Both the position numbers and the translations under genes were made by a program. The notes beneath the pieces are model-generated. The model worked only from the letters and a program-made list of their open reading frames with translations. It was not told where the DNA came from and searched no databases. Source: Aromatoleum toluclasticum ATCC 700605 (GTDB lineage: Bacteria; Pseudomonadota; Gammaproteobacteria; Burkholderiales; Rhodocyclaceae). Taken from it: a stretch of DNA of 64,000 bases. Below are positions 39,503-47,805 of the stretch, piece by piece. Location of the stretch: assembly GCF_000378245.1 (NCBI RefSeq), contig NZ_KB899493.1:186001-250000 (forward strand), given 5' to 3'. The stretch's first letter is position 1. Each line of letters starts with the position of its first letter.

Positions 39503-39982
39503 ATGGACCGCATAGATCTCAAGATTCTCGCCGAACTCCAGAAGGATGCCCGTCTGTCATTCGTGGAGCTCGCGCGCCGGGTCGGCCTGAGCAAGACGCC
39601 GTGTGCCGAGCGGGTACGCAAGCTGGAAGAAGGCGGCGTCATCCGCGGCTACCATGCGAACCTCGATCCGGTCGCGATGGACCGTTCGCACGTCGTGATC
39701 GTGCAGGTGCTGCTGAGCGGCACGACCGCGCACGAATTGAAGCTATTCAACGAGGCGGTCCAGCGCATCCCCGAGATCCAGACCTGCCAGATGATAGCGG
39801 GCGACTTCGACTACCTTCTAACGGTGCGCACGCGCGACATCCAGACCTACCGCAGCGTGCTGGGCGAGAAAATCTCGGAGCTGCCGTGCGTCAAGCAGAC
39901 GCACACCTATGTGGTGATGGAAGTCGTCAAGGACGAGAAGACGATAGAGATCAAGACGGGCGACGGGCGCCGCTCCGCCTGA
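39503..39982 (+). CDS. Lrp/AsnC-family regulator, probable PutR
   Basis: A 159-residue transcription factor: N-terminal helix-turn-helix (MDRIDLKILAELQKDARLSFVELARRVGLSKTPCAERVRKLE) and a C-terminal RAM ligand-binding domain with AGDFDYLLTVRTRDI. It is divergent from putA with about 190 bases between starts, the arrangement of PutR, the proline-responsive activator of putA. ATG 39503 matches the family start; an upstream in-frame frame opening adds no similarity. Regulation of putA by proline binding to the RAM domain is inferred. Confidence 0.9.
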   Translation: MDRIDLKILAELQKDARLSFVELARRVGLSKTPCAERVRKLEEGGVIRGYHANLDPVAMDRSHVVIVQVLLSGTTAHELKLFNEAVQRIPEIQTCQMIAGDFDYLLTVRTRDIQTYRSVLGEKISELPCVKQTHTYVVMEVVKDEKTIEIKTGDGRRSA

Positions 39983-40081
39983 TATCGTCGGCTGCGTGCA
40001 GGGACATTACCGCCGCAATCCTTGCCTTCGTGAACCGCCCCGCGGTCCGGGGGCGGCGCAGGACTGTCCGTGAGTGCCGGC

Positions 40082-40170
40082 GCTGCATGGGTTGCGGGAG
40101 AAGAAAGCGACGCATGTCTGAGCCGGCGCAGCCGGCGAGTTTGCGTCGCCGCTCCCGCGACCCATGCAGC
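40082..40170. repeat. Long imperfect inverted repeat (hairpin) downstream of lrp
   Basis: Outer arms GCTGCATGGGTTGCGGGAG (40082-40100) and CTCCCGCGACCCATGCAGC (40152-40170) pair with one mismatch over 19 bases; inner arms GCGACGCA (40107-40114) and TGCGTCGC (40142-40149) pair perfectly, with a further GCCGGC pair at the centre. This gives a stem of about 27 bp in a gap with no gene. It may be a mobile palindromic element. Confidence 0.75.
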
Positions 40171-40226
40171 GGCGGGAAGCCGAAGGCCACGAGCGCCTGC
40201 CCGGAGCAGCCCCCGGACCGCGCACG

Positions 40227-40253
40227 GGCGGGCGCCCCGACGGGGCGCCCGCC
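40227..40253. terminator. GC-rich hairpin at the end of fbp
   Basis: A perfect 12-bp stem (GGCGGGCGCCCC at 40227-40238 with GGGGCGCCCGCC at 40242-40253) with a 3-base loop, five bases beyond the fbp stop. It lacks a T-run on the minus strand and has only TTCCT on the plus strand, so it may stop transcription weakly or protect mRNA 3' ends. Confidence 0.5.
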
Positions 40254-40257
40254 TTCC

Positions 40258-41259
40258 TCAGCCCTCGAGGTGGTACTTCGTCACGCGCTCGACTTCCGCC
40301 GCCGAGCCCAGCACCACCGGCACGCGCTGATGCAGCTTGGTCGGCTGCAGGTCCATGATGCGCTCGCGGCCCGTCGTCGCCGCACCGCCCGCCTGCTCGA
40401 TGATCATCGCCATCGGATTCGCCTCGTACATCAGGCGCAGCTTGCCACCCTGGTCGCGGCACTTCTCATCCAGCGGATACATGAAGATGCCGCCGCGGGT
40501 CAGGATGCGGTGCACGTCCGCGACCATCGAAGCCACCCAGCGCATGTTGAAGTCCTTGCCGCGCGGGCCGGTCTTGCCGGCCTGCAGCTCGCCGACGTAA
40601 CGCTGCACCGGCGGCTCCCAATGGCGCGCGTTCGACGCGTTGATCGCGAACTCCTGGGTCTCGTTCGGCACGGTCATGAAGGGATGCGTGTAGATGAAGC
40701 TGCCCATCTCGCGGTCCAGCGTGAATCCATGCACGCCATCGCCCACGGTCAGGATCAGCTGCGTCGACGGGCCGTACAGCGCATAGCCGGCAGCAACCTG
40801 CTCGCGGCCCGGCTGCAGGAAATTCTGCTCCGTCGGCTCGCCTTCGCCTTCCGGGTTACGCAGCACCGAGAAAATCGTGCCGACCGAGATATTCACGTCG
40901 ATGTTCGACGACCCGTCGAGCGGATCGAAGAGCAGCAGGAAGCCGCCTTTCGGATAATCGAAGGGGATCTGATGCACCTCCTCGACTTCCTCCGACGCCA
41001 TCGCCGCGAGGTGGCCGCCCCACTCGTTCGCCTGCAGCAGGATCTCGTTCGCGATCACGTCCAGCTTCTTCTGGGCCTCGCCCTGCACGTTGTCGGTACC
41101 GGCCTCGCCCAGCACGCCGGCCAGCGCACCCTTCGACACATTGACGCTGATCGCCTTCACGGCGCGGGCGACGACCTCGATCAGCAGGCGCAGCTCGGGC
41201 GTGGTCCGGCCCGCGCGCTGCTGCTCGATCAGGAACTGGGTTAGCGTGACGCGTCGCAT
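40258..41259 (-). CDS. fbp: Fructose-1,6-bisphosphatase class I
   Basis: Gluconeogenic (and Calvin-cycle) phosphatase, 333 residues. Metal and substrate motifs are clear: [31 protein letters not shown], and near the C-terminus [29 protein letters not shown]. The start [14 protein letters not shown] at 41259 has AAGGAG upstream on the minus strand. It is divergent from dadA. Nothing else of a Calvin cycle operon is nearby, so a gluconeogenic role is more likely. Confidence 0.96.
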   Translation of the reverse strand: MRRVTLTQFLIEQQRAGRTTPELRLLIEVVARAVKAISVNVSKGALAGVLGEAGTDNVQGEAQKKLDVIANEILLQANEWGGHLAAMASEEVEEVHQIPFDYPKGGFLLLFDPLDGSSNIDVNISVGTIFSVLRNPEGEGEPTEQNFLQPGREQVAAGYALYGPSTQLILTVGDGVHGFTLDREMGSFIYTHPFMTVPNETQEFAINASNARHWEPPVQRYVGELQAGKTGPRGKDFNMRWVASMVADVHRILTRGGIFMYPLDEKCRDQGGKLRLMYEANPMAMIIEQAGGAATTGRERIMDLQPTKLHQRVPVVLGSAAEVERVTKYHLEG

Positions 41260-41465
41260 GAAATGACTCCTTGTGGATCCGGCAGGGCCGGATGCAGATA
41301 ATGGCGCAAGCTGAAAAAAGCGGATTATCCCGCGTACGGCGGCCGAACGCATCAAGATCCGCGCACCTGCGGCCCGGCGAAGGGGTTATGATCGCCATTC
41401 CGCGGGCTTCTCCGCGCAGCGGCGGCGACGGCAGGCCCGGCGACCGCAAGATCCGATCACTCACT

Positions 41466-42731
41466 ATGCACGTTCTGGTTCTCGGCGCCGGCGTCACCGG
41501 CGTCACGACGGCCTGGTACCTCGCCAGGGCCGGATTCGAAGTCAGCGTCGTCGATCGCGAGCCCGCAGCGGCACTCGAAACCAGCCGCGCCAACGGCGGC
41601 CAGATCTCCATCAGCCACCCGGAACCCTGGGCCAATCCCGGCGCGCCGCTCACGGCACTGCGCTGGCTAGGCCGCGAGGACGCTCCGCTGCTGTTCCGTC
41701 CGCATGCCGACAGCGCCCAGTGGCACTGGGCCTTCGCCTTCCTGCGCGAATGCCTGCCCGGCCGCACGCGCCGCAACACCGCGGCCATCGCCAGCCTCGC
41801 CGTGCATAGCGGCCTGAAGCTGCGCGCGCTGCGCGCCGAAACCGGCCTCGCGTACGATCACCTCGAGCGCGGCATCCTGCACCTCTTCTTCACGCCGGGG
41901 GAATTCGCACACGCCCGCGGCCGCGTCGCCGAACTCGCCGCCTACGGCATCGCCGCGCGCGCGTGCGGGGCCGACGAATGCGTCGCGCTCGAACCCGCCC
42001 TCGCCGCGGAGCGCAGCCAGCTCGCCGGCGGCCTGTACGCGCCCGGAGACGAATCCGGCGACGCCTGCCGCTTCACACAGAGCCTCGCGCGGCTCGCCGC
42101 CGAAGCCGGTGTGAGCTTCCGTTACGACACGACGATCACCGGCCTGTCATGCACGCGCGGCGCCATCGAAGCGGTCGAGGTGCGTGACGCGCAGGGCCGC
42201 GCGGACACCCTGCGTGCCGACGCCTATGTCGTCTGCCTCGGCAGCTACGGCCGCGCCCTCGTCGCGCCGCTGGGCGAGAAGTTGCCGATCTACCCCGTCA
42301 AGGGCTATTCGATCACCGCACCCGTCACCGATCCCGCGCGCGCACCCAGCGTCAGCCTCACCGACGAATCGCGCCGCATCGTCTGCTCGCGCCTCGGCGA
42401 CCGCCTGCGCGTGGCGGGCACGGCGGAGCTCAACGGCTTCGACACCACCATCAACACGGCGCGTTGCCAGGCGATTCTCGACTGGGTCGAGGCGCGCTTC
42501 CCCGGCGCCGTCGACCTCGCCCGGGCCGAGCGCTGGGCCGGCCTGCGCCCCGCCACACCCGGCAACATCCCGCTGATCGGGCGCAGCCGCGTCTCCCGCC
42601 TGTGGTACAACACCGGCCACGGCACACTGGGCTGGACCCTCGCCTGCGGTTCGGCGAGCGCACTCACCGATCTCATTTCCGGCCGACGCCCGCCGGTCGA
42701 GCATTTCCCCTTCCTCGACGGGCGGCGCTAA
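41466..42731 (+). CDS. dadA: D-amino acid dehydrogenase
   Basis: FAD-dependent membrane-associated dehydrogenase that oxidises D-amino acids to 2-oxo acids, passing electrons to quinones. It has 421 residues, the dinucleotide-binding VLGAGVTGVTTAWYLARAG at the N-terminus, ETSRANGGQIS as in DadA, and near the C-terminus the FAD-binding GLRPATPGNIPLIGRS and NTGHGTLGWTLACGSA. No alanine racemase gene (dadX) follows. ATG 41466 starts MHVLVLGAG, the family N-terminus. Confidence 0.94.
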   Translation: MHVLVLGAGVTGVTTAWYLARAGFEVSVVDREPAAALETSRANGGQISISHPEPWANPGAPLTALRWLGREDAPLLFRPHADSAQWHWAFAFLRECLPGRTRRNTAAIASLAVHSGLKLRALRAETGLAYDHLERGILHLFFTPGEFAHARGRVAELAAYGIAARACGADECVALEPALAAERSQLAGGLYAPGDESGDACRFTQSLARLAAEAGVSFRYDTTITGLSCTRGAIEAVEVRDAQGRADTLRADAYVVCLGSYGRALVAPLGEKLPIYPVKGYSITAPVTDPARAPSVSLTDESRRIVCSRLGDRLRVAGTAELNGFDTTINTARCQAILDWVEARFPGAVDLARAERWAGLRPATPGNIPLIGRSRVSRLWYNTGHGTLGWTLACGSASALTDLISGRRPPVEHFPFLDGRR

Positions 42732-42863
42732 GCCCGTCCGCGGTCAAGGCGCGGCGCGGTATCCACCGCCCCGCCACGTCACGCGCAGCCGGTGCAATGA
42801 CATGGAGCGGAGGCAGCAGCGCAGGCCGGCGGATCGCCGGCTGCACTGCCGTCCTGACGCTGC

Positions 42864-43310
42864 TTACTTGACGACTTTCAGGTGATTGCGGGCGGCGCCC
42901 CGGCCGCCGCCTGACGGCGTATCCGGCCCTTCGCCATCACCGGGACCGGAACCGCCTTCGACCGACACGTCTTCTTCGGGCTGCGCCTCGCTGCCGGCGA
43001 TCTCCGGCTCGAACGCCATGCCATGCCCGTTCTCGCGCGCGTAGATCGCGAGCACGTTGGATACCGGCAGGGACAACGCATGCGCGACACCGCCGAAGCG
43101 CGCCTGGAAAGTGACCAGATCGTTACCCATCACCAGATGGTTGGTCGCATCCGGCGCGAGGTTGAGCACGATCTGCCCATCGCGCGCGTAGCCGGGCGGA
43201 ACGACCGTGCGCTCATCGACTGCTACCGCGATGTAGGGCGTGAACCCCTGGTCGAGGCACCAGTCGTAGATGGCGCGCACGAGATAGGGTTTGGTGGATA
43301 CCTTGCTCAT
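42864..43310 (-). CDS. sspB: ClpXP protease specificity-enhancing factor SspB
   Basis: Adaptor of 148 residues that brings ssrA-tagged proteins to ClpXP. The folded domain (about 1-110) has KPYLVRAIYDWCLDQGFTPYIAV and the peptide groove segment FQARFGGVAHALSLPVSNVLAIYARENG; a flexible acidic/Gly linker follows, and the very end, HLKVVK, matches the ClpX-docking tail of SspB (LRVVK in E. coli). It stands 43 bases after sspA, the usual sspAB operon. Confidence 0.95.
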   Translation of the reverse strand: MSKVSTKPYLVRAIYDWCLDQGFTPYIAVAVDERTVVPPGYARDGQIVLNLAPDATNHLVMGNDLVTFQARFGGVAHALSLPVSNVLAIYARENGHGMAFEPEIAGSEAQPEEDVSVEGGSGPGDGEGPDTPSGGGRGAARNHLKVVK

Positions 43311-43353
43311 ATATTCGATCCGTGGGGCCCCGACGCGCGGGGCCGCCTGCGCG

Positions 43354-43953
43354 TCAACGACGCATTACCTTTTCGGACGGTGTCAGGGCGTCGATGAAGC
43401 CCTGGCGGCTGAAGATGCGCTCGGCGTACTTCATCAGGTTCGCGGCGGCCTTCGGCAGTTCGATGCCGTAGTGCTCGAGCCGCCACAGCAAGGGCGCGAT
43501 CGCGACGTCGAGCATCGAGAATTCGTCGCCGAGCATGAACTTCTGCTTCGCGAAGATCGGCGCGAGCTGGACGAGCTGATCGCGAACGTGCGCGCGGCTC
43601 TTCTCGACCGTGGCCTTCTGGTTCTTCTCCAGCGTGTCGATGTGCGAGAACAGTTCGTGCTCGAAGGTGTGCAGCAATTGCCGTGCGCGGGCACGCATGA
43701 TCGGGTCGGGCGGCATCAGCTGCGGATGCGGGAAGCGCTCGTCGATGTACTCGTTGATGATGTTGGACTCGTACAGGACGAGGTCGCGGTCGACCAGCAC
43801 CGGCACCCGGTTGTACGGATTGATGACGGCAATATCTTCCGGTTTGTTGTAGAGATCGACGTCGATGACCTCGAAGTCCATCCCCTTTTCGAACAGCACG
43901 ATCCGGCAGCGATGGCTGAACGGATCGGTGGTGCCGGAATACAGGTTCATCAT
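43354..43953 (-). CDS. sspA: Stringent starvation protein A (glutathione S-transferase fold)
   Basis: A 199-residue GST-fold protein that binds RNA polymerase in relatives and affects stationary-phase gene expression. The thioredoxin-like N-domain starts MMNLYSGTTDPFSHRCRIVLFEKGM and includes NPYNRVPVLVDRDLVLYESNIINEYIDERFPHP; the helical C-domain holds LGDEFSMLDVAIAPLLWRLEHYG. The catalytic Ser/Tyr of GSTs is replaced, as in SspA proteins. Following petABC on the same strand, then sspB, it has the common betaproteobacterial order, but a strong terminator separates it from petC. Confidence 0.95.
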   Translation of the reverse strand: MMNLYSGTTDPFSHRCRIVLFEKGMDFEVIDVDLYNKPEDIAVINPYNRVPVLVDRDLVLYESNIINEYIDERFPHPQLMPPDPIMRARARQLLHTFEHELFSHIDTLEKNQKATVEKSRAHVRDQLVQLAPIFAKQKFMLGDEFSMLDVAIAPLLWRLEHYGIELPKAAANLMKYAERIFSRQGFIDALTPSEKVMRR

Positions 43954-43969
43954 GGTGTTACAGCTCCCG

Positions 43970-44010
43970 ATACAAAAACAAAGCGCACCACGCGGTGCTC
44001 GCGTGGTGCG
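43970..44010 (-). terminator. Intrinsic terminator after petABC
   Basis: On the minus strand CGCACCACGC (44010-44001) pairs perfectly with GCGTGGTGCG (43993-43984) around a seven-base loop and is followed by CTTTGTTTTTGTAT. It lies 37 bases beyond the petC stop. Confidence 0.93.
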
Positions 44011-44047
44011 TCAGACTTCAAGGCGTCGAATCAGTTCGCGCCGACGT

Positions 44048-44800
44048 TCAATGAACGTCCTTCCAGTAGTTCTTCTTCAGCGCGAAGCTGAGCGCGAACA
44101 GGCCGGCGAGGAAGATCAGCACGACAACGCCGATGGTCTTGCGCTTCTCGGCGACGGGTTCGCCCATCCACACGAGGAAGGAGACGAGATCCGCGACGGT
44201 CTTGTCGTAATCCTGCGCCGACAGCTTGCCGGGCTTGGCGAGCTCGAGCTCGATGGCCTTCACGCCTTCGTGCTCGGTCACCTTGGCAACCTGCTCGCCC
44301 TGCAGCTCCCACAGCACGTGCGGCATGCCGACGTTCTCGAACACCTTGTTGTTCCAGCCCGTCGGACGGTTCGGGTCGCGATAGAACTGGCGCAGGTAGG
44401 TGTACAGCCAGTCGGCGCCGCTGCCGAACTCCGAGGCGCGCTGGCGCGCGATCAGGGTCAGGTCGGGCGGAGTCACGCCGAACCAGGCCTTCTGCTCCTT
44501 CGTGCTCGCCGCGACCTTCATCAGATCGCCGATGCGCTCGCCCGTGAACATCAGGTTGTCGCGGATTTCCTGCTCGGTCAGACCGATCTGCGTCAGCGTG
44601 TTGTAGCGGACGAAGCTCGCGTTGTGGCAGTTCATGCAGTAGTTGACGAAGGTCTTGGCACCCGCCTGCAGTGCAGCCGGATCCTTGCTCACCGGGGCCT
44701 TGTCGAGATGCAGCACCGCACCGGAGGCCAGCGCCAGCGTGGGCGCGAACAGCGCCGCAGCGGCCAGGCGCTTCAGGGTCTTGATCACGTTGATAGTCAT
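44048..44800 (-). CDS. petC: Ubiquinol-cytochrome c reductase, cytochrome c1 subunit
   Basis: Heme c subunit of the bc1 complex, 250 residues, periplasmic with one C-terminal membrane anchor (VVVLIFLAGLFALSFAL near 225-242). A signal sequence occupies about residues 1-27. The heme site is CMNCH near residues 55-59, the axial Met ligand probably lies in the NVGMPHVLWEL segment. ATG 44800 overlaps the petB stop by four bases, so translation is coupled. Confidence 0.96.
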   Translation of the reverse strand: MTINVIKTLKRLAAAALFAPTLALASGAVLHLDKAPVSKDPAALQAGAKTFVNYCMNCHNASFVRYNTLTQIGLTEQEIRDNLMFTGERIGDLMKVAASTKEQKAWFGVTPPDLTLIARQRASEFGSGADWLYTYLRQFYRDPNRPTGWNNKVFENVGMPHVLWELQGEQVAKVTEHEGVKAIELELAKPGKLSAQDYDKTVADLVSFLVWMGEPVAEKRKTIGVVVLIFLAGLFALSFALKKNYWKDVH

Positions 44801-46065
44801 TTGAAAGTCACCCTATCCGGTTCGGGTTTGCACTTGTCGATTTTGCTGTACCAGGGCATCGCCAGGAAGAAGGCGAAATAGATCACCGAGCAGATCTGCG
44901 CCACCAAGGTACGACCCGGGGTCGGCGGCAGAACACCGAGGTAGCCGAGGATGAAGAACGCGACGACGAAGACCGCAAGGATGCCCTTGTACAGGCCGCC
45001 CTTGTAGCGGATCGACTTCACCGGGCTGCGATCGAGCCAGGGCAGGAAGGCGATGATGACGACCGATGCGCCCATCGCGACCACGCCCCAGAACTTCGCA
45101 TCGAGGCCGAACAGCGGGTAGGTGACCGCGCGCAGGATCGAGTAGAAGGGGGTGAAGTACCACACCGGAGCGATGTGCGGCGGCGTTTTCAGCGGGTCAG
45201 CCGGGATGAAGTTGTTGTACTCGAGGAAGTAGCCGCCGCCTTCGGGCGCGAAGAACACGATCGCCGTGAAGAAGATCAGGAAGCCGACCACGCCGACGAT
45301 GTCCTTCACCGTGTAGTACGGATGGAAGGGGATGCCGTCGAGCGGGATGCCGTTGGCGTCCTTCTTCTTCTTGATCTCGACGCCGTCGGGGTTGTTCGAG
45401 CCGACTTCGTGCAGCGCGACGATGTGCGCGAGCACCAGGCCGATCAGCACCAGCGGCACGGCGATGACGTGGAAGGAGAAGAAGCGGTTCAGCGTCGCGT
45501 CGGACACGACGAAGTCGCCGCGGATCACCAGCGACAGGTCAGGACCGATGACCGGGATCGCCGAGAACAGGTTCACGATGACCTGCGCGCCCCAGAAGGA
45601 CATCTGTCCCCACGGCAGCAGATAGCCCATGAAGGCTTCGGCCATCAGCGCGAGGAAGATCAGGGTGCCGAAGATCCAGATCAGTTCGCGCGGCTTGCGG
45701 TAGGAACCGTAGAGCAGCCCGCGGAACATGTGCAGGTACACGACGATGAAGAACGCCGAGGCGCCGGTCGAGTGCAGGTAGCGGATCAGCCAGCCGCCCG
45801 GGACTTCGCGCATGATGTACTCGACGCTGGCGAACGCGACCGGAATGCCGGAGGCGTTGACCGAAGCGTCGGGTTTGTAGTGCATGACCAGGAAGATGCC
45901 GGTCAGGATCTGGATCACCAGCACGAGCAGCGCGAGCGAACCGAAGAAATACCAGAAGTTGAAGTTCTTCGGCGCGTAGTACTCGGACAGGTGCTCTTTC
46001 CAGGTCGATGTCAGCGGAAACCGCTCGTCGACCCAGTTGAGCAATTGTTGGGATTTGGTAGTCAT
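44797..46065 (-). CDS. petB: Ubiquinol-cytochrome c reductase, cytochrome b subunit
   Basis: Integral membrane subunit holding hemes bL and bH, 422 residues with eight predicted helices. The quinol-site motif PEW-type position and helices with heme His ligands (LHSTGASAFFIVVYLHMFRG and SFHVIAVPLVLIGLVLAHIVALH) are present. It is somewhat longer than a minimal cytochrome b and of the proteobacterial type with an extra C-terminal helix ending in a soluble tail. It starts three bases after petA. Confidence 0.96.
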   Translation of the reverse strand: MTTKSQQLLNWVDERFPLTSTWKEHLSEYYAPKNFNFWYFFGSLALLVLVIQILTGIFLVMHYKPDASVNASGIPVAFASVEYIMREVPGGWLIRYLHSTGASAFFIVVYLHMFRGLLYGSYRKPRELIWIFGTLIFLALMAEAFMGYLLPWGQMSFWGAQVIVNLFSAIPVIGPDLSLVIRGDFVVSDATLNRFFSFHVIAVPLVLIGLVLAHIVALHEVGSNNPDGVEIKKKKDANGIPLDGIPFHPYYTVKDIVGVVGFLIFFTAIVFFAPEGGGYFLEYNNFIPADPLKTPPHIAPVWYFTPFYSILRAVTYPLFGLDAKFWGVVAMGASVVIIAFLPWLDRSPVKSIRYKGGLYKGILAVFVVAFFILGYLGVLPPTPGRTLVAQICSVIYFAFFLAMPWYSKIDKCKPEPDRVTFK

Positions 46066-46068
46066 CGC

Positions 46069-46662
46069 TTAGGCCTTTGAGTCGTCACCGATGAGGATCG
46101 TGGTATCGGAAAGATACTTGTGCGGCGGCACCTCGAGGTTGTCGGGCGCCGGCATGCTCTTGAACACGCGACCGGACAAGTCGAACTTCGAACCGTGACA
46201 GGGGCACAGGAAGCCGCCGTGCCAGTCTTCGCCCATGCCGCTTTCGGCACCCATCTTGAACTTGTCGCTCGGCGAGCAGCCCAGGTGCGTGCAGATACCG
46301 ACGGCGACGAGGTATTCGGGCTTGATGGAGCGGCTCTTGTTTTTCGCGTACTCCGGCTGCATCTGCTTGGCAGATTCCGGATCGCTGACAATGGTGTCGG
46401 TCTTGTCGAGCGACGCAAGCATCTCGGGGGTCCGGCGCAGAATCCACACGGGTTTGCCACGCCACTCAACCGTCATCATTTCGCCCGGCGCCAGCTTGCT
46501 GATATTCGCCTCGACCGGCGCACCTGCAGCCTTCGCACGCTCCGACGGCGTCAGACTGGCAACGAACGGCACAGCCGTCGCCACCGCAGCCACGCCACCG
46601 GCGGCCGACGTCGCGACAAGCAGTTGCCGGCGGCCACTGTCCATCTTCTGATCCACGCTCAT
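46069..46662 (-). CDS. petA: Ubiquinol-cytochrome c reductase, Rieske iron-sulfur subunit
   Basis: Rieske [2Fe-2S] protein of the bc1 complex, 197 residues. The N-terminus has a twin-arginine (SGRRQLL) before a hydrophobic helix (ATSAAGGVAAVATAVPFVA), which acts as a Tat-dependent membrane anchor. Cluster ligands are in CTHLGC and CPCHGS. ATG 46662 follows GAGG on the minus strand and gives MSVDQKMDSGRRQ; an in-frame start at 46749 is not family-like. First gene of petABC. Confidence 0.96.
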   Translation of the reverse strand: MSVDQKMDSGRRQLLVATSAAGGVAAVATAVPFVASLTPSERAKAAGAPVEANISKLAPGEMMTVEWRGKPVWILRRTPEMLASLDKTDTIVSDPESAKQMQPEYAKNKSRSIKPEYLVAVGICTHLGCSPSDKFKMGAESGMGEDWHGGFLCPCHGSKFDLSGRVFKSMPAPDNLEVPPHKYLSDTTILIGDDSKA

Positions 46663-46712
46663 GACCTCATCCCTGAAAAGAAACCCGTTTCCGGATACAA
46701 AAAAACTGCGGG

Positions 46713-46741
46713 ATTTTAACAAAAAGCCTGATACATAAAAA
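46713..46741 (-). promoter_or_regulatory. Probable petABC promoter
   Basis: On the minus strand TTTTTA (46741-46736), 17 bases, TAAAAT (46718-46713), in an AT-rich island unusual for this genome, 51 bases before the petA start. The -35 match is weak, the -10 good. Confidence 0.4.
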
Positions 46742-46860
46742 GAGGGCATGCCGCAATCATGTCATTGACATAGGCAAAAGCCACGGTCTTGAGGCGTTGC
46801 GCGGAAACGACTGGAGTCATATGCTGCAATGCAGCTTCCGCAACGCAGCAAAACCCCGGA

Positions 46861-47457
46861 TCAGAGCGCCCGACGCTCGACGAGGGCCTGTGCGATCGTG
46901 CCCGTATCGGTGTGTTCCAGCTCGCCGCCGACAGGTACACCACGCGACAGGCGACTCACCCTGACGCCGCGTGCGGAAAGCAGCTCGGCGATGACGTGGG
47001 CGGTGGCTTCGCCCTCGTTGGTGAAGTTGGTGGCGAGGATCACTTCCTTCACCGCATCGTCCGAGGCCCGCGCGAGCAGCTTGTCGAGGCGCAGTTCGCG
47101 CGGCCCGATGCCGTCGAGCGGGGACAGGCGCCCCATGAGGACGTAGTAGAGGCCGTTGTAGAGCTGTGTCTGCTCCATCATCGCGAGGTCTGCCGGCATT
47201 TCGACGACGCACAACAGCGAGTGGTCACGCTGCGGATTCGCACAGCGCTGGCAGATATCGGTTTCCGAGAAGGTGTTGCAGCGCTCGCAGTGGCGCAGCA
47301 CTTCGAGCGCGTGCCCGAGCGCCCGCGCGAGCCGGCCGGCGCCGCGCTGGTCCCGCTGCAGCAGGTGGTAGGCCATGCGCTGCGCCGACTTAGGGCCGAC
47401 GCCGGGTAGCGCGCGCAGGGCTTCGATGAGTTCGTCGAGACTCGAGGGGGAGCTCAT
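46861..47457 (-). CDS. recR: Recombination mediator protein RecR
   Basis: RecFOR pathway protein of 198 residues that helps load RecA at gaps. It has a helix-hairpin-helix start ([17 protein letters not shown]), a C4 zinc finger (CERC and CQRC near residues 57-72) and a TOPRIM domain ([17 protein letters not shown]). The start codon overlaps the ybaB stop by one base (TGATG), and dnaX lies upstream: the conserved dnaX-ybaB-recR order. Confidence 0.97.
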   Translation of the reverse strand: MSSPSSLDELIEALRALPGVGPKSAQRMAYHLLQRDQRGAGRLARALGHALEVLRHCERCNTFSETDICQRCANPQRDHSLLCVVEMPADLAMMEQTQLYNGLYYVLMGRLSPLDGIGPRELRLDKLLARASDDAVKEVILATNFTNEGEATAHVIAELLSARGVRVSRLSRGVPVGGELEHTDTGTIAQALVERRAL

Positions 47458-47780
47458 CAGAACGGGAGCTTCATCCCGGGCGGCAGGTTGAGGCCGGACG
47501 TGAAGCCCGCCATTTTCTCCTGCGTGGTCGCCTCGGCGCGGCGCACGGCGTCGTTCATCGCGGCGGCGACGAGGTCCTCCAGCATTTCCTTGTCGTCCAT
47601 GACCGAGGGGTCGATGGTGACGCGGCGCACGTCGTGCTTGCAGGTCATGAGGACCTTCACCATGCCGGCCCCTGCCTGGCCTTCGACTTCTACGAGGGCG
47701 AGCTGGTCCTGCATCTTCTTCATGTTTTCCTGCATCTGCTGGGCCTGCTTCATCAGGCCCGCAATTCCGCCTTTCATCAT
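47457..47780 (-). CDS. ybaB: Nucleoid-associated protein YbaB/EbfC
   Basis: A 107-residue DNA-binding dimer. It has the typical start [24 protein letters not shown], a helix-rich basic/acidic N-terminus, and the core [30 protein letters not shown]. It sits 25 bases after dnaX and overlaps recR by one base. Confidence 0.96.
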   Translation of the reverse strand: MMKGGIAGLMKQAQQMQENMKKMQDQLALVEVEGQAGAGMVKVLMTCKHDVRRVTIDPSVMDDKEMLEDLVAAAMNDAVRRAEATTQEKMAGFTSGLNLPPGMKLPF

Positions 47781-47805
47781 GGTGCGATTCTCCGCAATTG
47801 GGGAT

